Shown piece after piece: positions 44,931 to 57,953 of a DNA stretch of 64,000 nt. Position 1 is the first letter of the stretch; each line of letters starts with the position of its first letter. The notes under the pieces are model-generated. The model worked only from the letters and a program-made list of their open reading frames with translations. It was not told the DNA's origin and did no database searches. The position numbers and the translations under genes were made by a program. Origin of the DNA: Clitoria ternatea (taxonomy: Eukaryota; Streptophyta; Magnoliopsida; Fabales; Fabaceae). Where the stretch lies: contig CM075670.1 in assembly GCA_037962975.1 (NCBI GenBank), positions 154,942,501-155,006,500 of the forward strand, written 5' to 3'.

Positions 44931-46727
44931 GTCTCACTCGGCTAAATAGACACTCGGACCCAGAGTCATCCTTCACTCATTCACTCGGGGAGTAGGTAGA
45001 GAAGTCCCATTCAGACTCATCCAATTCACTTTTCTTGTTGTAGATCCTCATGCACTCAGGTTATAATTATCTAGTTCTCGGAATCCATTTCATTCTGACT
45101 CACGGCCTTAACTCCTTCCTCAGAAGGGATTCGCTCAGATTTTCGCTTATTCCTCACTCAACGCATGTTTAGGCTCTTTATTTCATCCTTCCAATCCTCA
45201 ACTTAGCTCTACTTCTACCCTTAGCCATGCTGGCCTCCTACGCTCGGAAGGTATACTTATGCATCCATGTTTATCATTCGGACATCTTCTACAGCACAAT
45301 ATAACCCGCAATATATATATATACCTATGTTTAGGAAACATCTGAATAATTACAAACGCAACATGTTCCTTCTACCCGAAGGTGTTCAAGTTTCAGAAGT
45401 AAGGGCTAAGACCAAAACACGAGCCGGCCCAAGTTTAACGAGACCTTATACATAGTATATACATATACACACATATTCGAGGGTACTCGACTGCTCTGCT
45501 CTACACTCGGCTCCTCCTTCATTCTTCATTCCGAGAGATATTCACTGAAAATATAGCCACTGCAGGGGTGAGCTTTTACATGTAAAATGATAATCAAAGA
45601 CTCGGTATCAGCGTCAGTACACGCACCTACTTTCATTCAATCTTTCTCAAGTTAACTAAGCTCATGCAATGTAAGATAACGTCTATAACATACATGCTAC
45701 ATATAGTTCATCTCCACATACACACACATGCATCCATGTACTCGGAAATCATACACACACCCCACACGTGCTATGTGCACTACCACAATCAACCTCATAT
45801 CTGTATGCATGCCTGCGGATCCGACTCGGATAATGACTTTCAGTTACGGTTTCCCTTCGTCTGGCCCCTCGTCCTTCAGCTCTCACCGTGTGGTACCGGC
45901 CTCCCATGGGCGTCTCGAGACTCTTCTCTAGCTCCTACGGCTACCACGAGCACTATCAGGATCTAGCCAAGGTCCGTGGCTGGAAGTCATTTCCTCGGGG
46001 TTCATGACCCTCCATGGGTCACCCCACTCTTGCATATGCAGCTAATGCATTTACCAGTACGTATCATCGCACCACCGATACCTCCCTCGTAGCCATTAAG
46101 TAAGAACAGATCCAACACAGCCTTTATATTTGTTTTATCAGTCATACCAAAGCATACAACAATCGACAATCAAAATAATATCATCGGGCAGTTCAACTAA
46201 CACGCACACACTCATGGTCTCACAGAGATAAGAGGGATAGAACCATGCATTTCATTCGTCATTATCAATTACTAACCGACTATGTCACCACCATCTAGAT
46301 TACATGCGATCACTGCATACCCACTGTAAGACACACACAGAATCCAGAATCATGCATAAGATCTAGTCGTCATACACACATGCACACACACTCATGCAGT
46401 ACATTCCTCCGGTACCGTTCGTGGACCATGCATTCAACATGCAAGCGCCCCCTACCTACAAAAGAACCTCAAGAAACTTTTCTGCTCTCGTCGTTGGGTC
46501 TGATGCCCTTCTCCTGGTTCGTTCAGTCTCCCTTGGCTCCGTCGTATCCTGCGCTTGGTTCTGGGATGGAGCGTGGTCCTTCCTCCAGTACTGTCGTCAC
46601 GATCTCCAGGAGCGAAGAGCAAGACAGGGAGAACGAAGATGGAGACGAAGAGGGAAAAAGAGAGAATGAAGTGATGGAGGAAAAAGAATCTGAAGGAACA
46701 GTGAGTGTTTGTGACCATAGGCTTACG

Positions 46728-46735
46728 TTTATATA
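46728..46735 (-). promoter_or_regulatory. TATA box of the minus-strand LTR
   Basis: On the minus strand CGAATATATATATAAACG lies about 290 bp inside the LTR start and is followed by a pyrimidine-rich leader. Function inferred from position. Confidence 0.5.
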
Positions 46736-47022
46736 TATATTCGCACGAGGAAAAGATGAGTGGGGTGGGAGAGCGTGAGCCCAGCAGCCACGCGCACTCC
46801 GCCCCATCACCTGGCCACCACCATCTTTTATATTTTAATTAGTTTATTATTTTCTGATTTTCACGGTAGTTGGGCTGCTAAATTCCTCAAATCATTTGAA
46901 TCATTTTAATGGCTTAAATCCACTTGATAGTTATATACAATTAACGGTTGTTTTCTATTTGAAATCGAGTCTTGATGGTTTATTTTTCATTCGGTATTTA
47001 GCTTCAAAACTGGGATGTTACA

Positions 47023-48179
47023 CTCAAGCTTACCATTCCTGTCCAGTATGTTTGATTCACGCTTGCATCTCGCTTAGGCGCGCTCGGGCTCACGCTTAAG
47101 CGACTCATTCCCATGCTTGAGCATGAGGGGGTCCTGATGCCTCATTTACTATACGCTCAACTGAATATATCCTCGCTTTAAGCGCACCATAGATGGCTAA
47201 GGTCACGCTTGAGCGAACTCGTGCTTACGCTCAAGCATGAGATCCTCCTTGCAGTAGTGTTTGAACCATGCTCAGTGTGCTTCTTTGATCATTCATCGTG
47301 GCTGCGCTTAAGCGCACTCGAGCTCACGCTCAAGCGTGAGATGCCTTTGCCCAAGCGTTCCATCCTTCGCTTTAAGCGTACAGGTAGTCTTCTTGATTTC
47401 TTCCATGCTTTTGGTACCTTTCTTCAATATTTTGTCAAATCAAGCTTGTGTTATGCAATGTATTATTTTCAATACAAATTCATGCTTAATTGATTACATT
47501 CTTTTCAAAAAATAAGTTTAATTGAAGTATTAAATCAATGTAAAATAACACTTATCAGTTACCGAAAAAGATCGATAGCTGGGTCCCACAGTAGAACACT
47601 ATAGAACCCTTTAATATTTTATTATTTGAATATCATTGTAAATAATCAATTACTTAAAAGCTTAACAAAACTTTATTATAATATATATATATATATAAAT
47701 ATTAATAATTATTAAGTATAATTATCTTAATCTAATCTTCACTAATTACTCCTAATTAATTAATTAATCAATTAATCTAGACATAACATACTATAAAGGG
47801 TCACTTAGCTAATTGATATAAATTTTAAGGTAAACTAATCATTATTTATTTACTTAACATATATAATATTTTATTCTTTATTTTACTGGTACTAAAAATT
47901 TCTCATCTTTTATTTCCTTCTATCAATCACTATAATTTCTATTTCCCTGATACCCTTTATTCTTTCCACTAATTTCTATTTTTTTCTGCTACGTCCTACA
48001 TCTTTCTTATGCTTATCATTTTCTTAATATCTTGCGAGTTTCCTTCATCATTATTTATTCTTATTCATGATAACTCAGGGGATCAGGCCAAAGCCTTAAC
48101 TTTCTCTAGAAGACTTATTAGAGTACTCTCAGAGGTCTTGAGAGTCTAGGTTCTCACTCTGAAAACCAGGGTTGTTACA
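47023..48179 (-). repeat. 5' part of the LTR following the second miniature internal domain
   Basis: Starts on the minus strand at 48179 with TGTAACAACCCTGG, matching the LTR start at 1660. It is AT-rich at 47500-48000, then has a CGCTTAAGCG array at 47060-47390, and is cut at 47023 by the next LTR start. A (TA)n run lies near 47680. No gene. Confidence 0.6.
47060..47390. repeat. CGCTTAAGCG palindrome array
   Basis: Near-palindromes TCGCTTAGGCGCGCTCGGG (47069), CGCTTTAAGCGC (47174), CGCTTGAGCG (47205), CGCTCAAGCATGAG (47229), CGCTTAAGCGCACTCG (47305), CGCTCAAGCGTGAG (47328) and CGCTTTAAGCG (47370). Spacing is irregular, about 15-40 bp. Confidence 0.82.
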
Positions 48180-48404
48180 CTTTCCCTACCTTTTAGGAAT
48201 TTTGTCCTTGAAATTCATCGCAAATACTACAAGCATCGAGGCAACCTTGGTCCCTTATTCCTGGTGTCCTCATCTAATATTTCAACTACTTGAGTCTTAA
48301 CCAAGTCCTATCAACTGTTAATCAATAGCATTCTAGAGTATGGAGAGGTGTAGTAGACCACACCCCAAGCCTAATGAATCGAATATGCTTCGATACCACC
48401 ACTA
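48180..48404 (-). mobile_element. Second miniature internal domain (225 bp, PPT to PBS)
   Basis: On the minus strand: LTR end (TGTTATA, 48405), PBS TGGTATCGAAGC at 48400-48389 (one base off the usual TGGTATCAGAGC at two positions), about 190 bp of non-coding DNA, then GGACAAAATTCCTAAAAGG and a purine tract before the LTR start at 48179. It shares both ends and a central '..GACTCAAGTAGTTG' type block with 1420-1659. Confidence 0.65.
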
Positions 48405-51400
48405 TAACACCCTCGATTAACTAGGACCTTCCACTAGATTGTTATACTTAACTGAGAGGTTATACTTTTAAGAAAAATGTGGAAGTAAAAAAATTCTTTA
48501 ATCAAAGGAAATCATACGAAACACAAATAAATAAAATAAAATAAAGCAAAGTAAAATGAAATATCACACTAATAATACCATATTTATGATGAAATGTATC
48601 CTGATTACAAGCACATAATACAATACATAGTTCCATCAGATCATCCTACTAGAATGAAAAAGGACACGCAAACTCCCAACTAAACACAACTAAAAATAAA
48701 GAAACATAAGAACATAAACCCCTAATCGTCGTTGATCAGTGGTGAATCTGGTCGGTCCGTTCCAAACATGGGTCATGACGGTGAAAAGGTTGTAAAGACA
48801 TGTAAATGAGTTATGCTAGTGGAAGGTTAGTTCGAAGTGGGAGAAGAGAGTTGTCCATACCGATCATTGTAGGCGTTGAAAACTTTCCTCATGAAATCCT
48901 GGGTATTTGGAGACATCTCGGTCTACTGGTTAGTCCCACCATAAATATATGTCTTGAATACATGGCAGAGAAACCTACGCGACTGATCCCACTATTGTCG
49001 AGCCAAGAAGATATTGATTTGGTAGGTATTGGAACCACGGGAGGAACAAGGTCCTTCATCACCAAGTCTGGTACAAACATAGTCACCGGCTCCACAGCCA
49101 AAGCTTTAGGGGATGAAGGTGGGGGAACTGAAGCCGCAGATAGAATCCACGCGCGCTCGGGCTCAGTTTATGATTTAAGGCAAATCAGAGGTCTGCAACA
49201 AGAGTAAGGGTGAGCTCTCTCTTTCAAACAATTTGGAGGGGTGTTATTCCTGACGTCCTCCCACAATCATTAAATCAATCACAACAATAGTACTCACACT
49301 CATAGGGAACCTAGTTCCTCTAAGTCATATCACACTTCTTTATTCTACCTATTGTTCTCATACTCTATATCCCATTCTCTTTTTTAGTCTTATTATTTTT
49401 CAAGATAGTCTCTATAATAGTCATCAATCACAGTAACAGATTATCAATATCATGTAATGCAATACATGGGTTCCTTTACTCAATAGATATATATCTTTCT
49501 CATTATTCAACATGAATGCATGTGGGCTCATTTCCATCCCATCAGTCATCCTCATCATCATTCTCATTAGAACCTATCTTGTATAGGTTCTCCCTATACA
49601 TAAGGTTTATGGACTAGAGCGACCGGAGTCCACCAAGTCCTTTCAACACATTATTGGGTACTATGGACTCATAAGTCCTTCATAAAATTGGATCTATCAT
49701 ATCATCTCAATCCTACTAGGACTTGGCTCTCCACAATCATAGTTACACTTCATCTTTAGTCGAAGTACATTAGGTTTGCATTGGGCCATCCAACATTGGG
49801 CGCGACTCCAAGCCATTGGAGTCCCGACCCAATTGTTCTCCCAAGATCCTTCTTGGGGATCAAACATGAATGTTCTCTAGTGTATCGCCGTGAATGCTCT
49901 AGTTTCTCAATCACAATTATTCTTATACAATGATGCATGTATCACACATGTCTTTCATTCTTACTATTTTCTCTTGTCACTGATAGAGTCCCTTCAATGT
50001 TTCATTTTCATTCTCTATACCTTCAATTTCTTTTTCTTTGTCTATAGTTAGGGAAGGTAAGTTTAATTGGTTACTTGGGTATTTCAAGGTTCAGGGTGGA
50101 TAATTTCTTTGAGGTTTAGGTTATGTCATTTTCCTGGTTATCAGGTGATTGAGAATGAAAATGACTAAGCGTTTATCCTTTCACTTTATTGGGTACATCT
50201 CATTATCTTATCATACTCATCATATTTATTCATGATATCTCATTCTCATTGTTTGAGACCTTCTATCATGACAGATATGTGTGACCTTTTTATTTCTTCA
50301 TATATCACCAATATATCATACCATTACAGATCAATATACTTATAGTATAGTCAGACAGGTATGTCATAATCAATAATCAATTCACTTAAGTTAACCAGCA
50401 TTGTAAAAGCATCACACAATTCATTCATCCCTCACACAACCTACCTTGCCCAACCAACACACCGATATTATGGAACGGTTAAGAGAAATGCAAGAAGAAT
50501 GATGTTTTCTTAGCACAAAAGGGAAAGAGATCTTAGGGGAAAATAACACACATGCCTCATCTAGAAGAAGGAAGAAGGAGATTAAGTTATGTGTAAAGAG
50601 ATTGGTGAGACTTGGTGTAGAAGTTTTTGTAATTTTTGAGAGAATCAAAAAAGAGTGTCATAGTTATGGCTAATGGAGAAGAAGAGATATAATTAAAATT
50701 CCTACTTGCATGGCAAGTTACTTGGAGTAAAAGGATTAGTGAAATTTCTCAGCTAATAGGGCATGGCAATGTGGAATTTGGAGTAAAAGTTTCATTGGTT
50801 ATGATTTACGTGGGTGTTGATGTGTCGCAAGAAAAGGAATCAATTTCTTGGTCTAGAAGTAACACCTTACTAAGGTAAGAATTTGGAAAAGTTCCTAACA
50901 TGAAAGTTTTAGATCTTTTTCTCCCCTTTAAAACGAGCTAAAGAACATCAAAATTCGATAATATAAGTGGCAGATATGCCCTAAACATTGAAAGCTGTGT
51001 AGGGTAGTGACAAATTTACAAGTTAGTTTTTAGAAATAAAACTAGGACATTTTGGATAGGAATTACCTTTGGGGGTCTTTATCAAAGTTGTATATATTTT
51101 TTAAGAAAACATTCAAAAAAGAATCATTCAATTTTAACATTGAACGAGGGAGATATGCCAAAAATACTAATAGGTGTCCAGTTGAATCACGTAAATTAGA
51201 AATTAGCATAATGCTTTGCAAACTAGGCTTGATGGGCTTAGAGTTGGGTTTCATGGTCAATATAAAAGTTGTATAGGATTTTCATAAGAAAAATTGGGGA
51301 TAAGAATCACTCAATTCTAATAACTATAAAGGGAGATATGCCAGAAACACTAAATGGTGCACAATGGTAACACGAATTGTTGGACTTACTCTTAAAATTC

Positions 51401-51912
51401 AATTTAGGGACCTGAGTGTTTGAAATCGGACCTCGGTCTCTTCATGAGAAATGTTGTATGTTTCAATGCAAAAAAGGGTCATCAGGCGACGACTAAATTT
51501 TTTTCTCTTCCTTTTTACTCACTGAGAAGATAAGTCTTTTATTCACTCTGACTAGGTCCCACCATCATCATCCACTCACTTATTACCAAGGGTCCATCAT
51601 TAATCTCAGGGTCCTATGTCTGACTCAAATTCTTCCTCAACTGGTAACCTATTTTTCTCGTGTCGCCTAAGACACTAGTGTATATCTTATGCATATATTT
51701 TTAATAATCTAAGTTAATAAAGCATTTTATTATTACTTTTATTAACAAAAATCTACTTTAATTAAATCTTTTCATCCATAAAATCTCCAAAATAGGCAAA
51801 CACACGTACGCATAACTAAGTCAGCCAAAGCCTAATATCACATTACAACAATACACAAAATAATTGTCATATTTTGGTTTGAGGACCAATCATAGAAATA
51901 AGGGATGTTATA
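48405..51912 (-). repeat. Apparently complete long LTR, 3.5 kb, minus strand
   Basis: Minus-strand start at 51912 (TATAACATCCC, a decayed TGTAACATCC) and end at 48405. Internal order: degenerate ~175-bp units with GAGGGAGATATGCC cores (50880-51480), CT-rich leader zone (50400-50650), GGGCCCACATGCAT-type block (49515-49530), and the conserved end block (48405-49200) shared with 20758-21528. Small open frames at 48806-49207, 49756-49938 and 50421-50648 are LTR sequence. Confidence 0.6.
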
Positions 51913-52620
51913 TAGTTTACTCAATTTATGGATATATTCAAGTGGTTATAAATTAATATACCATTTGTAGAGACAATGGAGCATATGCCAACTTATGCCA
52001 AATTCATGAAGAAGCTCCTCACTGAGAAAAAAAGATTTTTTAAAGAGACAGTGGAACTAGAAGTAGGTTGTAGTGTTATCATATAGAAAGCATTGTCATA
52101 AAACTTCAAAGATCCTAGCAGTTTCATTATACTAGTGACCATTGGCACATTGCCAGTGGGGAAGGCTCTGCTTGAACCTAGAGCTAGTATAAATTTGATG
52201 CCATTGTCCATGCTCAAAAGGATAGAAGACTTGAAATTTCAAACAACTAGAATAACTTTGTTGTTGGCTGATAGATACATAAAGTATCCTTATGGAGTAG
52301 CTAAAGATGTCTTGGTGAGAGTTGACAAATTTATGTTCCTAGTTGATTTTATGGTGATGGATATTGAAGAAGATACTGAAGTTCCTTTGATTCTAGGAAG
52401 GCCTTCCATGAAAACCACCAAGCTAATCATAGATATGGATGATGAAAAGTTAAACCTAGGGATGCATGATAATGAAGTAAACCTTCATGTCTTTGAACCC
52501 ATGCAACACCCATCAGATAAGTAACATTGTTTCAGAAAAGATATTGAAGATGAAGTTGTTATAAGGGAGAAAAATAAGTTAACCATTTCTAGTATATTGA
52601 AGAAAGTATTGATTTGTGCT
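51913..52620 (+). pseudogene. Gypsy (Athila/Tat-like) protease-region fragment
   Basis: Frame with NIPFV, MPTYAKFMKKLL, INLMPLSML, YPYGVAKDVLVRVDKF and VPLILGRPSMKT, the same order as 26527-27000 in the Athila-like element. The protease active-site segment reads LLEPRASIN, where the family has an Asp-Leu-Gly-Ala core, so the catalytic Asp is gone. In-frame stops at about 52084 and 52099, and at the end of HPSDK (52522). It breaks off at 52620 where the second copia LTR begins. No gag, RT or LTR of its own is visible. Confidence 0.8.
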
Positions 52621-54833
52621 TGTTATGAATTGAGTGATGATAAAGTAGAGTGATGGTTAGAGTCTGACCTAGAAGAGGGGGTTGAATAAGTCAGGGACTC
52701 TTTTCACAGAATAATGAACTAGAGAAAAAGAGTGACCAATCTTTGTAAAGCAGACTCTTAAAGAGTAAGACAAGGAAAACAACACAGATTTTATACTAGT
52801 TCACTTCCAACACAGAAGCTACATCCAGTCCCTTGTAACTTAAAGGATTTCCACTATTGTAAATTCTCTTTTACAATCACAGCACCAGACCAGTGCCACA
52901 AGTATTCTTGACTCCAGCCACTCCTGGCTAAAACCTAAGTATTCTTTCAAAAAGTCACTACTGGCTTAACCCAAGTATTTTTTCTTAAACCCTTTTAGGC
53001 CACAAAGTCTTTCCCATACTCACAAATGCTGGAAACACACCAAACTTTATAGTTTGTTTGTAAGAAATAGAAAGTAACTCACCGAGCTTAGTGTATGATA
53101 GATATACAATTGAGAGATTTGACACTAAGTTATGAATGACATAAGACCTAGGTCTGCTAGAGTCAAAATGAGAAGGAAAGGTCACTATCTAAAAAGAATG
53201 AATTATCGAGAAGGATAATTTGACTTACATCGATTTCTCTATTGTACTTCGCACTTGTAATTCAATCTTCTGAAGTATAAATAGGTGCTGGAATATGACC
53301 GTTGTTGTTCCTTGCAAGGAGATATAGACGTTGGAAATCCTGTAAAGGAGTTTGCCTTGAGCTGTCATTACCAGACCTTTGGTAATCAAAGATAGAACTA
53401 AGAGTCTGGTAGCAGAGTTTGATAGTACTTATGATGAATTGAGTGATGATAAAGTAAAGTGATCGTTCAGAGTCTGACTTAGAAGAGGGGGTTGAATAAG
53501 TCAAGGACTCTTTTCACGGAATAATGAACTAGAGAAAAAGAATGACAAATCTTTGTAAAGCAAACTCTTAAAGAGTAAGAGAAGGAAAGCAACACAGATT
53601 TTATACTGGTTCACTTCCAACATAGAAGCTACATCCAGTCCCTTCTAACTTAAAGGATTTCCACTATTGTAAATTCTCTTTTACAATCATAGTACCAGAC
53701 CAGTGCCACAAGTATTCTTGACTCCAGCCACTGTTGGCTTAAACCTAAGTATTCTTTCGAAAAGTCACTACTGGCTTAACCCAAGTTTTTTCCTTAAACC
53801 TTTTCAGGCCATAAAGTGTTTCCCATACTCACAAATGCTGGCAACACACCAAAATTTATAGTTTATTTGTAAGAAATGGAAAGTAACTCACTGAGCTTAG
53901 TGTATGACAGATATACAATTGAGAAATTTGACACTAAGTTTTGAATAACACAAGACCTAGGTCTGCTAGAGTCAAAATGAGAAGTAAAGGTCTCTATCTA
54001 AAAAGAATGAATTATAGAGAAGGATAATTTGACTTACACAGATTTCTCTACTGTACTTCATACTTGTAATTCAATCTTCTAAAGTATAAATAAGTGCAGG
54101 AATATGACCGTTGTTGTTCCTTGCAAGGAGATATAGACGTTGAAAATCCTGTGAAGGAGTTTTCCTTGAGTTATCATTACCAGACCTTTGGTAATCAAAG
54201 ATAGAATTAAGAGTCTGGTAGCAGAGTTTGATAGTGCTTGCATAAAAATGGTCTCTTTTCTTTCTTCAACAAATAAATTTATTTATTTGGTTCATTTGAT
54301 TGATACAAAGAGTAGAAGTCAATGCTGAAATCTTCTAAATTTAGGCTGACACACATGCTGACTTTGATTTAGCTTTTGTGTTCATGCGTAGAGTTAGGTA
54401 TGCTGACTTAGGCTGCTGAACTTTGTTTGTCTCTTGTATTCTTTGATGATAAGCACACATATTTGATACGAGCATAGAACCCAATGTAATACGCAAATAG
54501 AATTAAGAATGTTCCAATTGAATCCTTAGAGACAACATATTTCTTTTGATGCTCTATAAGTCTAATTGTTCAAGATAAGCTTCTTCTATAAGACTTTTGG
54601 ACATCATCCAAATGCTGGAATCTAGATTTTAAGCATGAGGGCTCCCTCTTTGCTTTATAGCATTGCATTATTTATCCCGAAACACTTGAATAAATAAATT
54701 AGTATCTTGATATACAGACTTCATTTTCTAACGTGTTCTTGATGAATGTTATTAACAAATCTAAGGTCTGAACATAAAATAGGGTTTGGGGTCTGGTTCA
54801 TACTTCCTTTTTCAACCAAACCTTTCTTCAACA
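52621..54833 (-). repeat. 3' LTR of the second copia element with an internal 809-bp tandem duplication
   Basis: On the minus strand starts TGTTGAAGAAAGG at 54833 after AAGGGGGAGAT and ends ...TTCATAACA at 52621. The part nearest the LTR end is present twice: 52621-53429 and 53430-54238 match along their length with scattered changes (GAGTCTGAC.TAGAAGAGGGGG, AACACAGATTTTATACT, TATGACCGTTGTTGTTCCTTGC). Without the duplication the LTR would be about 1.4 kb, like that of the first copia element. Each copy also carries the inverted pair ACCAGAC/GTCTGGT. Confidence 0.75.
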
Positions 54834-55599
54834 ATCTCCCCTTATTTATTGATAGTAAACATCAAGTCTTTTTATAAATGACGTCCATGATTATATAAAA
54901 GAATTCTATAATCATAGCAATAAGTATAATGAATTCTGAGAACTAGAGCCAAAATTATATAGAGACTGACTCAGATCAGATTTTTCTTTTAAAAAATTAA
55001 TCTTCTTATTAATCGTTAATGGATTTTATATGATCAGACTTATTTGTTATTCGAGAATCAGAGAATCAGATCATAATAAAGTATTATGCATATTAAAACA
55101 TTAAAGAAAATATTCAGAACAAAACAGCATTTCATTAAGCAAGTCAATAAAAAAAGGACTCAAGAAATCAGACTTTTAGACTATACTAAGACATGTTAAC
55201 AGCCCTATACAAAAGACTTAAAAAAAGGTTAACAAACCTGCATAAAAGACTTCTAAAGTATCCCCTTTTTGATATCAATAAAAGATGGGTCATCATAAAA
55301 AGGAAAAAGCAGGAAGACTAGTGAGAGTAGACTAGACAAAAGATAAAACAAAAGTAGAATTAGAACTGATAAGGAGAGAAGCTGTTGAAGAAACAAGGAT
55401 AAAGTAACGATTTCGGTGGATAATGATAAAAGGAGAGTCAAAAAATATGAAAGAAAGATGATAGGAAAAGAGTTGCCAAAAGGCATGAGGACTAGAGCCT
55501 TCTACTCTAATGATCCAAAGATGGTGAGACCAAAGGGTATCAGCATGAGCTTCAGTTGGATTGGGAATAGTCAGGATACTTTTCAAACTAGCTTCAGAG
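54834..55599 (-). other. 3' untranslated region of the second copia element
   Basis: Non-coding. Minus-strand purine boxes AAGGGGGAGA-like at 54845-54834 (next to the LTR) and AAAAAGGGGATAC at about 55270-55257 repeat the PPT pattern of the first element. Short open frames at 55253-55640 on both strands have no family match. Confidence 0.6.
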
Positions 55600-57832
55600 A
55601 GCTAATGAGGTCTAAGAGGACCTTTGTAGTGAGGCCTTAGTATGGGTGGCATGGGTTTCTTTAATCTTTCTAGATTAATCCAGATAGCTACTGAAGGCTG
55701 AATGTCAAGAACAATCAGAATTTTCTTCTTTGGAGTTGCAATAGCCAATCTCTTCATGGTAAAAAACTTGAGTTTGTTAATACCATGTTTCATTTCTCTT
55801 GCAACATAAACTTGTTCAGCCACTAAAACTTGATGCATGGCAATGTCTACAAGTGAGAGAAAGTAAGGATAAGGTAAGAGTCTCTCTATGGTAAAGGGGC
55901 TGCATATTTATAGGTAAAGGGTTTGATTCGAAGTCTACGGCTATCAAAGGTGGGGTTGGTTACAATGGCTAGGTTATAGGGGTTTCTATAACCAGGGCCA
56001 ATAGGATCAAGGACAGGCTTGAAATTTCTAACCACAAGGAGATGAGGGTTAATGATATGAAATAGGGGATTTTGGGTAGGAAAGCCAACAATAGGAGGGT
56101 CAGGAAGGGGAACAATGGCAAGATTTTTTCAAGAGAGGTCTGGGTCGAAGGTTTATAGTAAGGGATAATAGAGATGGGAATTGGTTGAAAAGATAAGGTT
56201 GGCCAAGAGATCTCTGAGAGAAAGAAAGATAGAAGGTCTGGGTCACTTATAGATTTAGTTCTGGTTTTCTTTAAAGCTGGCCCTGACTCTGTGGTACTTC
56301 TCTTTCTTTTCTTAGCAAGGGCAGTTCTGAACTAAGTCTGATCACTCTGAAACTATTCAATGACTTCATAAAACTTGTTCATCCAGTCCAGATGTGTCCA
56401 CTTCAACACATCATACTCAAAGAATTTCTTCAAATAACCTGACATAGTCAATAAAGCTTGGATACCCTCTATATTTTATTAATTCTTCCTGATTGGCTCT
56501 CATGACTTTTAGATAGTCATGTTTCATCTCATTGAATTTGGTCTGCTATGTAGTTTCAAACCATCCATGTACAAAAATATCAAGATGTTGAGTAGTAAAG
56601 ATATTGATGAATTTCTGATAAATTTCAGTAGAGGTCTGTTGCTGCTGAGTAGTTTTTTGCTGCTGCTGTTAAAACTTTTGTTGATGTAGAGCTTGCTAAG
56701 AGGCTTGTTACTGCTGTTGTTGCTTAGGTGATTGTTGTAGTGGCTTTTGCTAAAGTGAAGGTTGATCTTGTTGGGGAGGAGATTGATGCTACTTCTCAGG
56801 TTCAAATTTCTTAGCCATTGACTTCCTTTGAAGCTGAGAGAGAAATCTCATCATTGGAGTCAGAAGACTCTTTTGTAGCTTCTAGTTTAGATGACATGGG
56901 TTCTAAAATATCTAAATCTTTGCTAGAGAGGAAAGAGGAATCACCGTGCATGGTTTCACATCCAGAGGAGAGTCTGAATGGCTTGAATCATTAGAGACTG
57001 ATTCATTAGAAAAATCCAACACCATTTTCCTGATTTTCCTAGCAGCACACTTCATTTTGTTGCTCTTCCTCTTGGGGGATGGTTTTGGTTTGACAACCTT
57101 AGTTTTCTACTTCTTAGCGGTTGCAGGAGCTGTCCTTTTCTTTTCAGGAGGAGGAAGAATGGATTAGTCCATAATCTGATCCAATACATGTGAAAATATT
57201 TATAGCTGGCTCACCAAGGTGGTAGAGGTCACCAGATCACTTATAGTTTGGGTTTGCACATTCTCTAGTGCAAAGACCTTCATTAATACAGTAGGGTATG
57301 GTATCGTGATCTACTTTTTCCCAATTAAAGAAATTAAGTCATGTTGACATTAGGGAGACTCATTTTTTCCTTCATTAACATGTGATACATGTAAAACCCA
57401 TCCAGCTTGCTCAGAGTGTCCTTCGCTTCTTTGCAATGGCAAATCACTTGCTTCATCACTAGGTGTAGCAGATTTCTAGATACAGCCCTAGAAGGTCATT
57501 CAATACTATAATCATCGCATTGATCTCCAAGCTAGAGATCATTTTAAATTCAAAGTCTTCTACAAAGACTTCTCCCATAGCTAGGTAACCAGTTACTGTA
57601 GCAAGAACGTCTTTAAAAATCTCTATCACTTTTCCTTTCAGCCTAGAATAATGAACTTGGATTTATCAATAGTCACTTCCAAAACTAGAGAAGGTGAATA
57701 GGCCTCTCTGTTGAGATAAAACTTTTTCCATCCAATACCACTGATTTCCTCTAAGATGTCTCTTTCATCCATCTTGTGCTGCTTTGGGTGAAAGGAAGAT
57801 GATTCTATAATATCTGATACTTTGAATGCCAT
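55600..57832 (-). pseudogene. Env-like third ORF of the second copia element, heavily decayed
   Basis: Starts MAFKVSDIIESSSFHPKQ at 57832. The first 64 codons include SGIGWKKFYLNREAYSPSLVLEV, recalling the YYPELV segment of the first element's third ORF, and end at TAG 57638. Beyond it the minus strand keeps coding-like stretches in shifting frames: an acidic region near 56900, a Gln/Thr/Ser-rich region near 56640-56760 and a final stretch MHQVLVAEQVYVAREM (55838) ending near 55602. Many stops; no signal peptide or membrane segment seen. Assignment rests on position (after pol, before PPT) and the N-terminal pattern. Confidence 0.5.
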
Positions 57833-57946
57833 TACTGATGCTCAGTAGAGAAGAAGAAGGTTTGGGTTTAGGGTTTAAGAAAATGAAAAGTTCTTTTGAG
57901 AGAGAGAGAGAGAAAGGTAAAGGGTTTTTCACAAGAAAGAGAAATG

Positions 57947-57953
57947 ATTTATA
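57947..57953 (-). promoter_or_regulatory. TATA box before the second env-like ORF
   Basis: Minus-strand CTATTTATAAATC. It lies 115 bp before the ATG at 57832 and is followed by a CT-rich leader (CTTTCTCTCTCTCTCTC, 57916-57898). The first copia element has its TATA box 117 bp before the equivalent ATG. Both leaders contain CTCTCAAAAG. Confidence 0.5.

Larger units (their letters stand above)
44317..47022 (-). repeat. LTR, minus strand, starting TGTAACATCCCAG at 47022
   Basis: On the minus strand: LTR start at 47022, TATATAAA at 46735-46728, a CT-rich leader (46720-46400), intermediate sequence, and a GC-rich palindrome array (44390-44930) near the truncation with the gypsy integrase. Open frames at 46380-46810 on both strands overlap the leader and are not genes. 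Neither strand encodes a recognisable protein. Confidence 0.6.

Noticed and set aside
46380..46810. Overlapping open frames on both strands, up to 132 codons
   Set aside because: Low-complexity leader of a minus-strand LTR; neither strand has family motifs.
48806..49207. 133-codon plus-strand frame partly shared with 21287-21496
   Set aside because: Shared because the LTR ends are homologous; the frame is not kept between copies and is antisense to the LTR.
55253..55640. Overlapping frames on both strands near the PPT of the second copia element
   Set aside because: Short, low-complexity, no motif; the region behaves as 3' untranslated sequence.
57898..57917. (GA)n microsatellite as a separate feature
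   Set aside because: Short, and better read as the CT-rich leader of the minus-strand env-like ORF.
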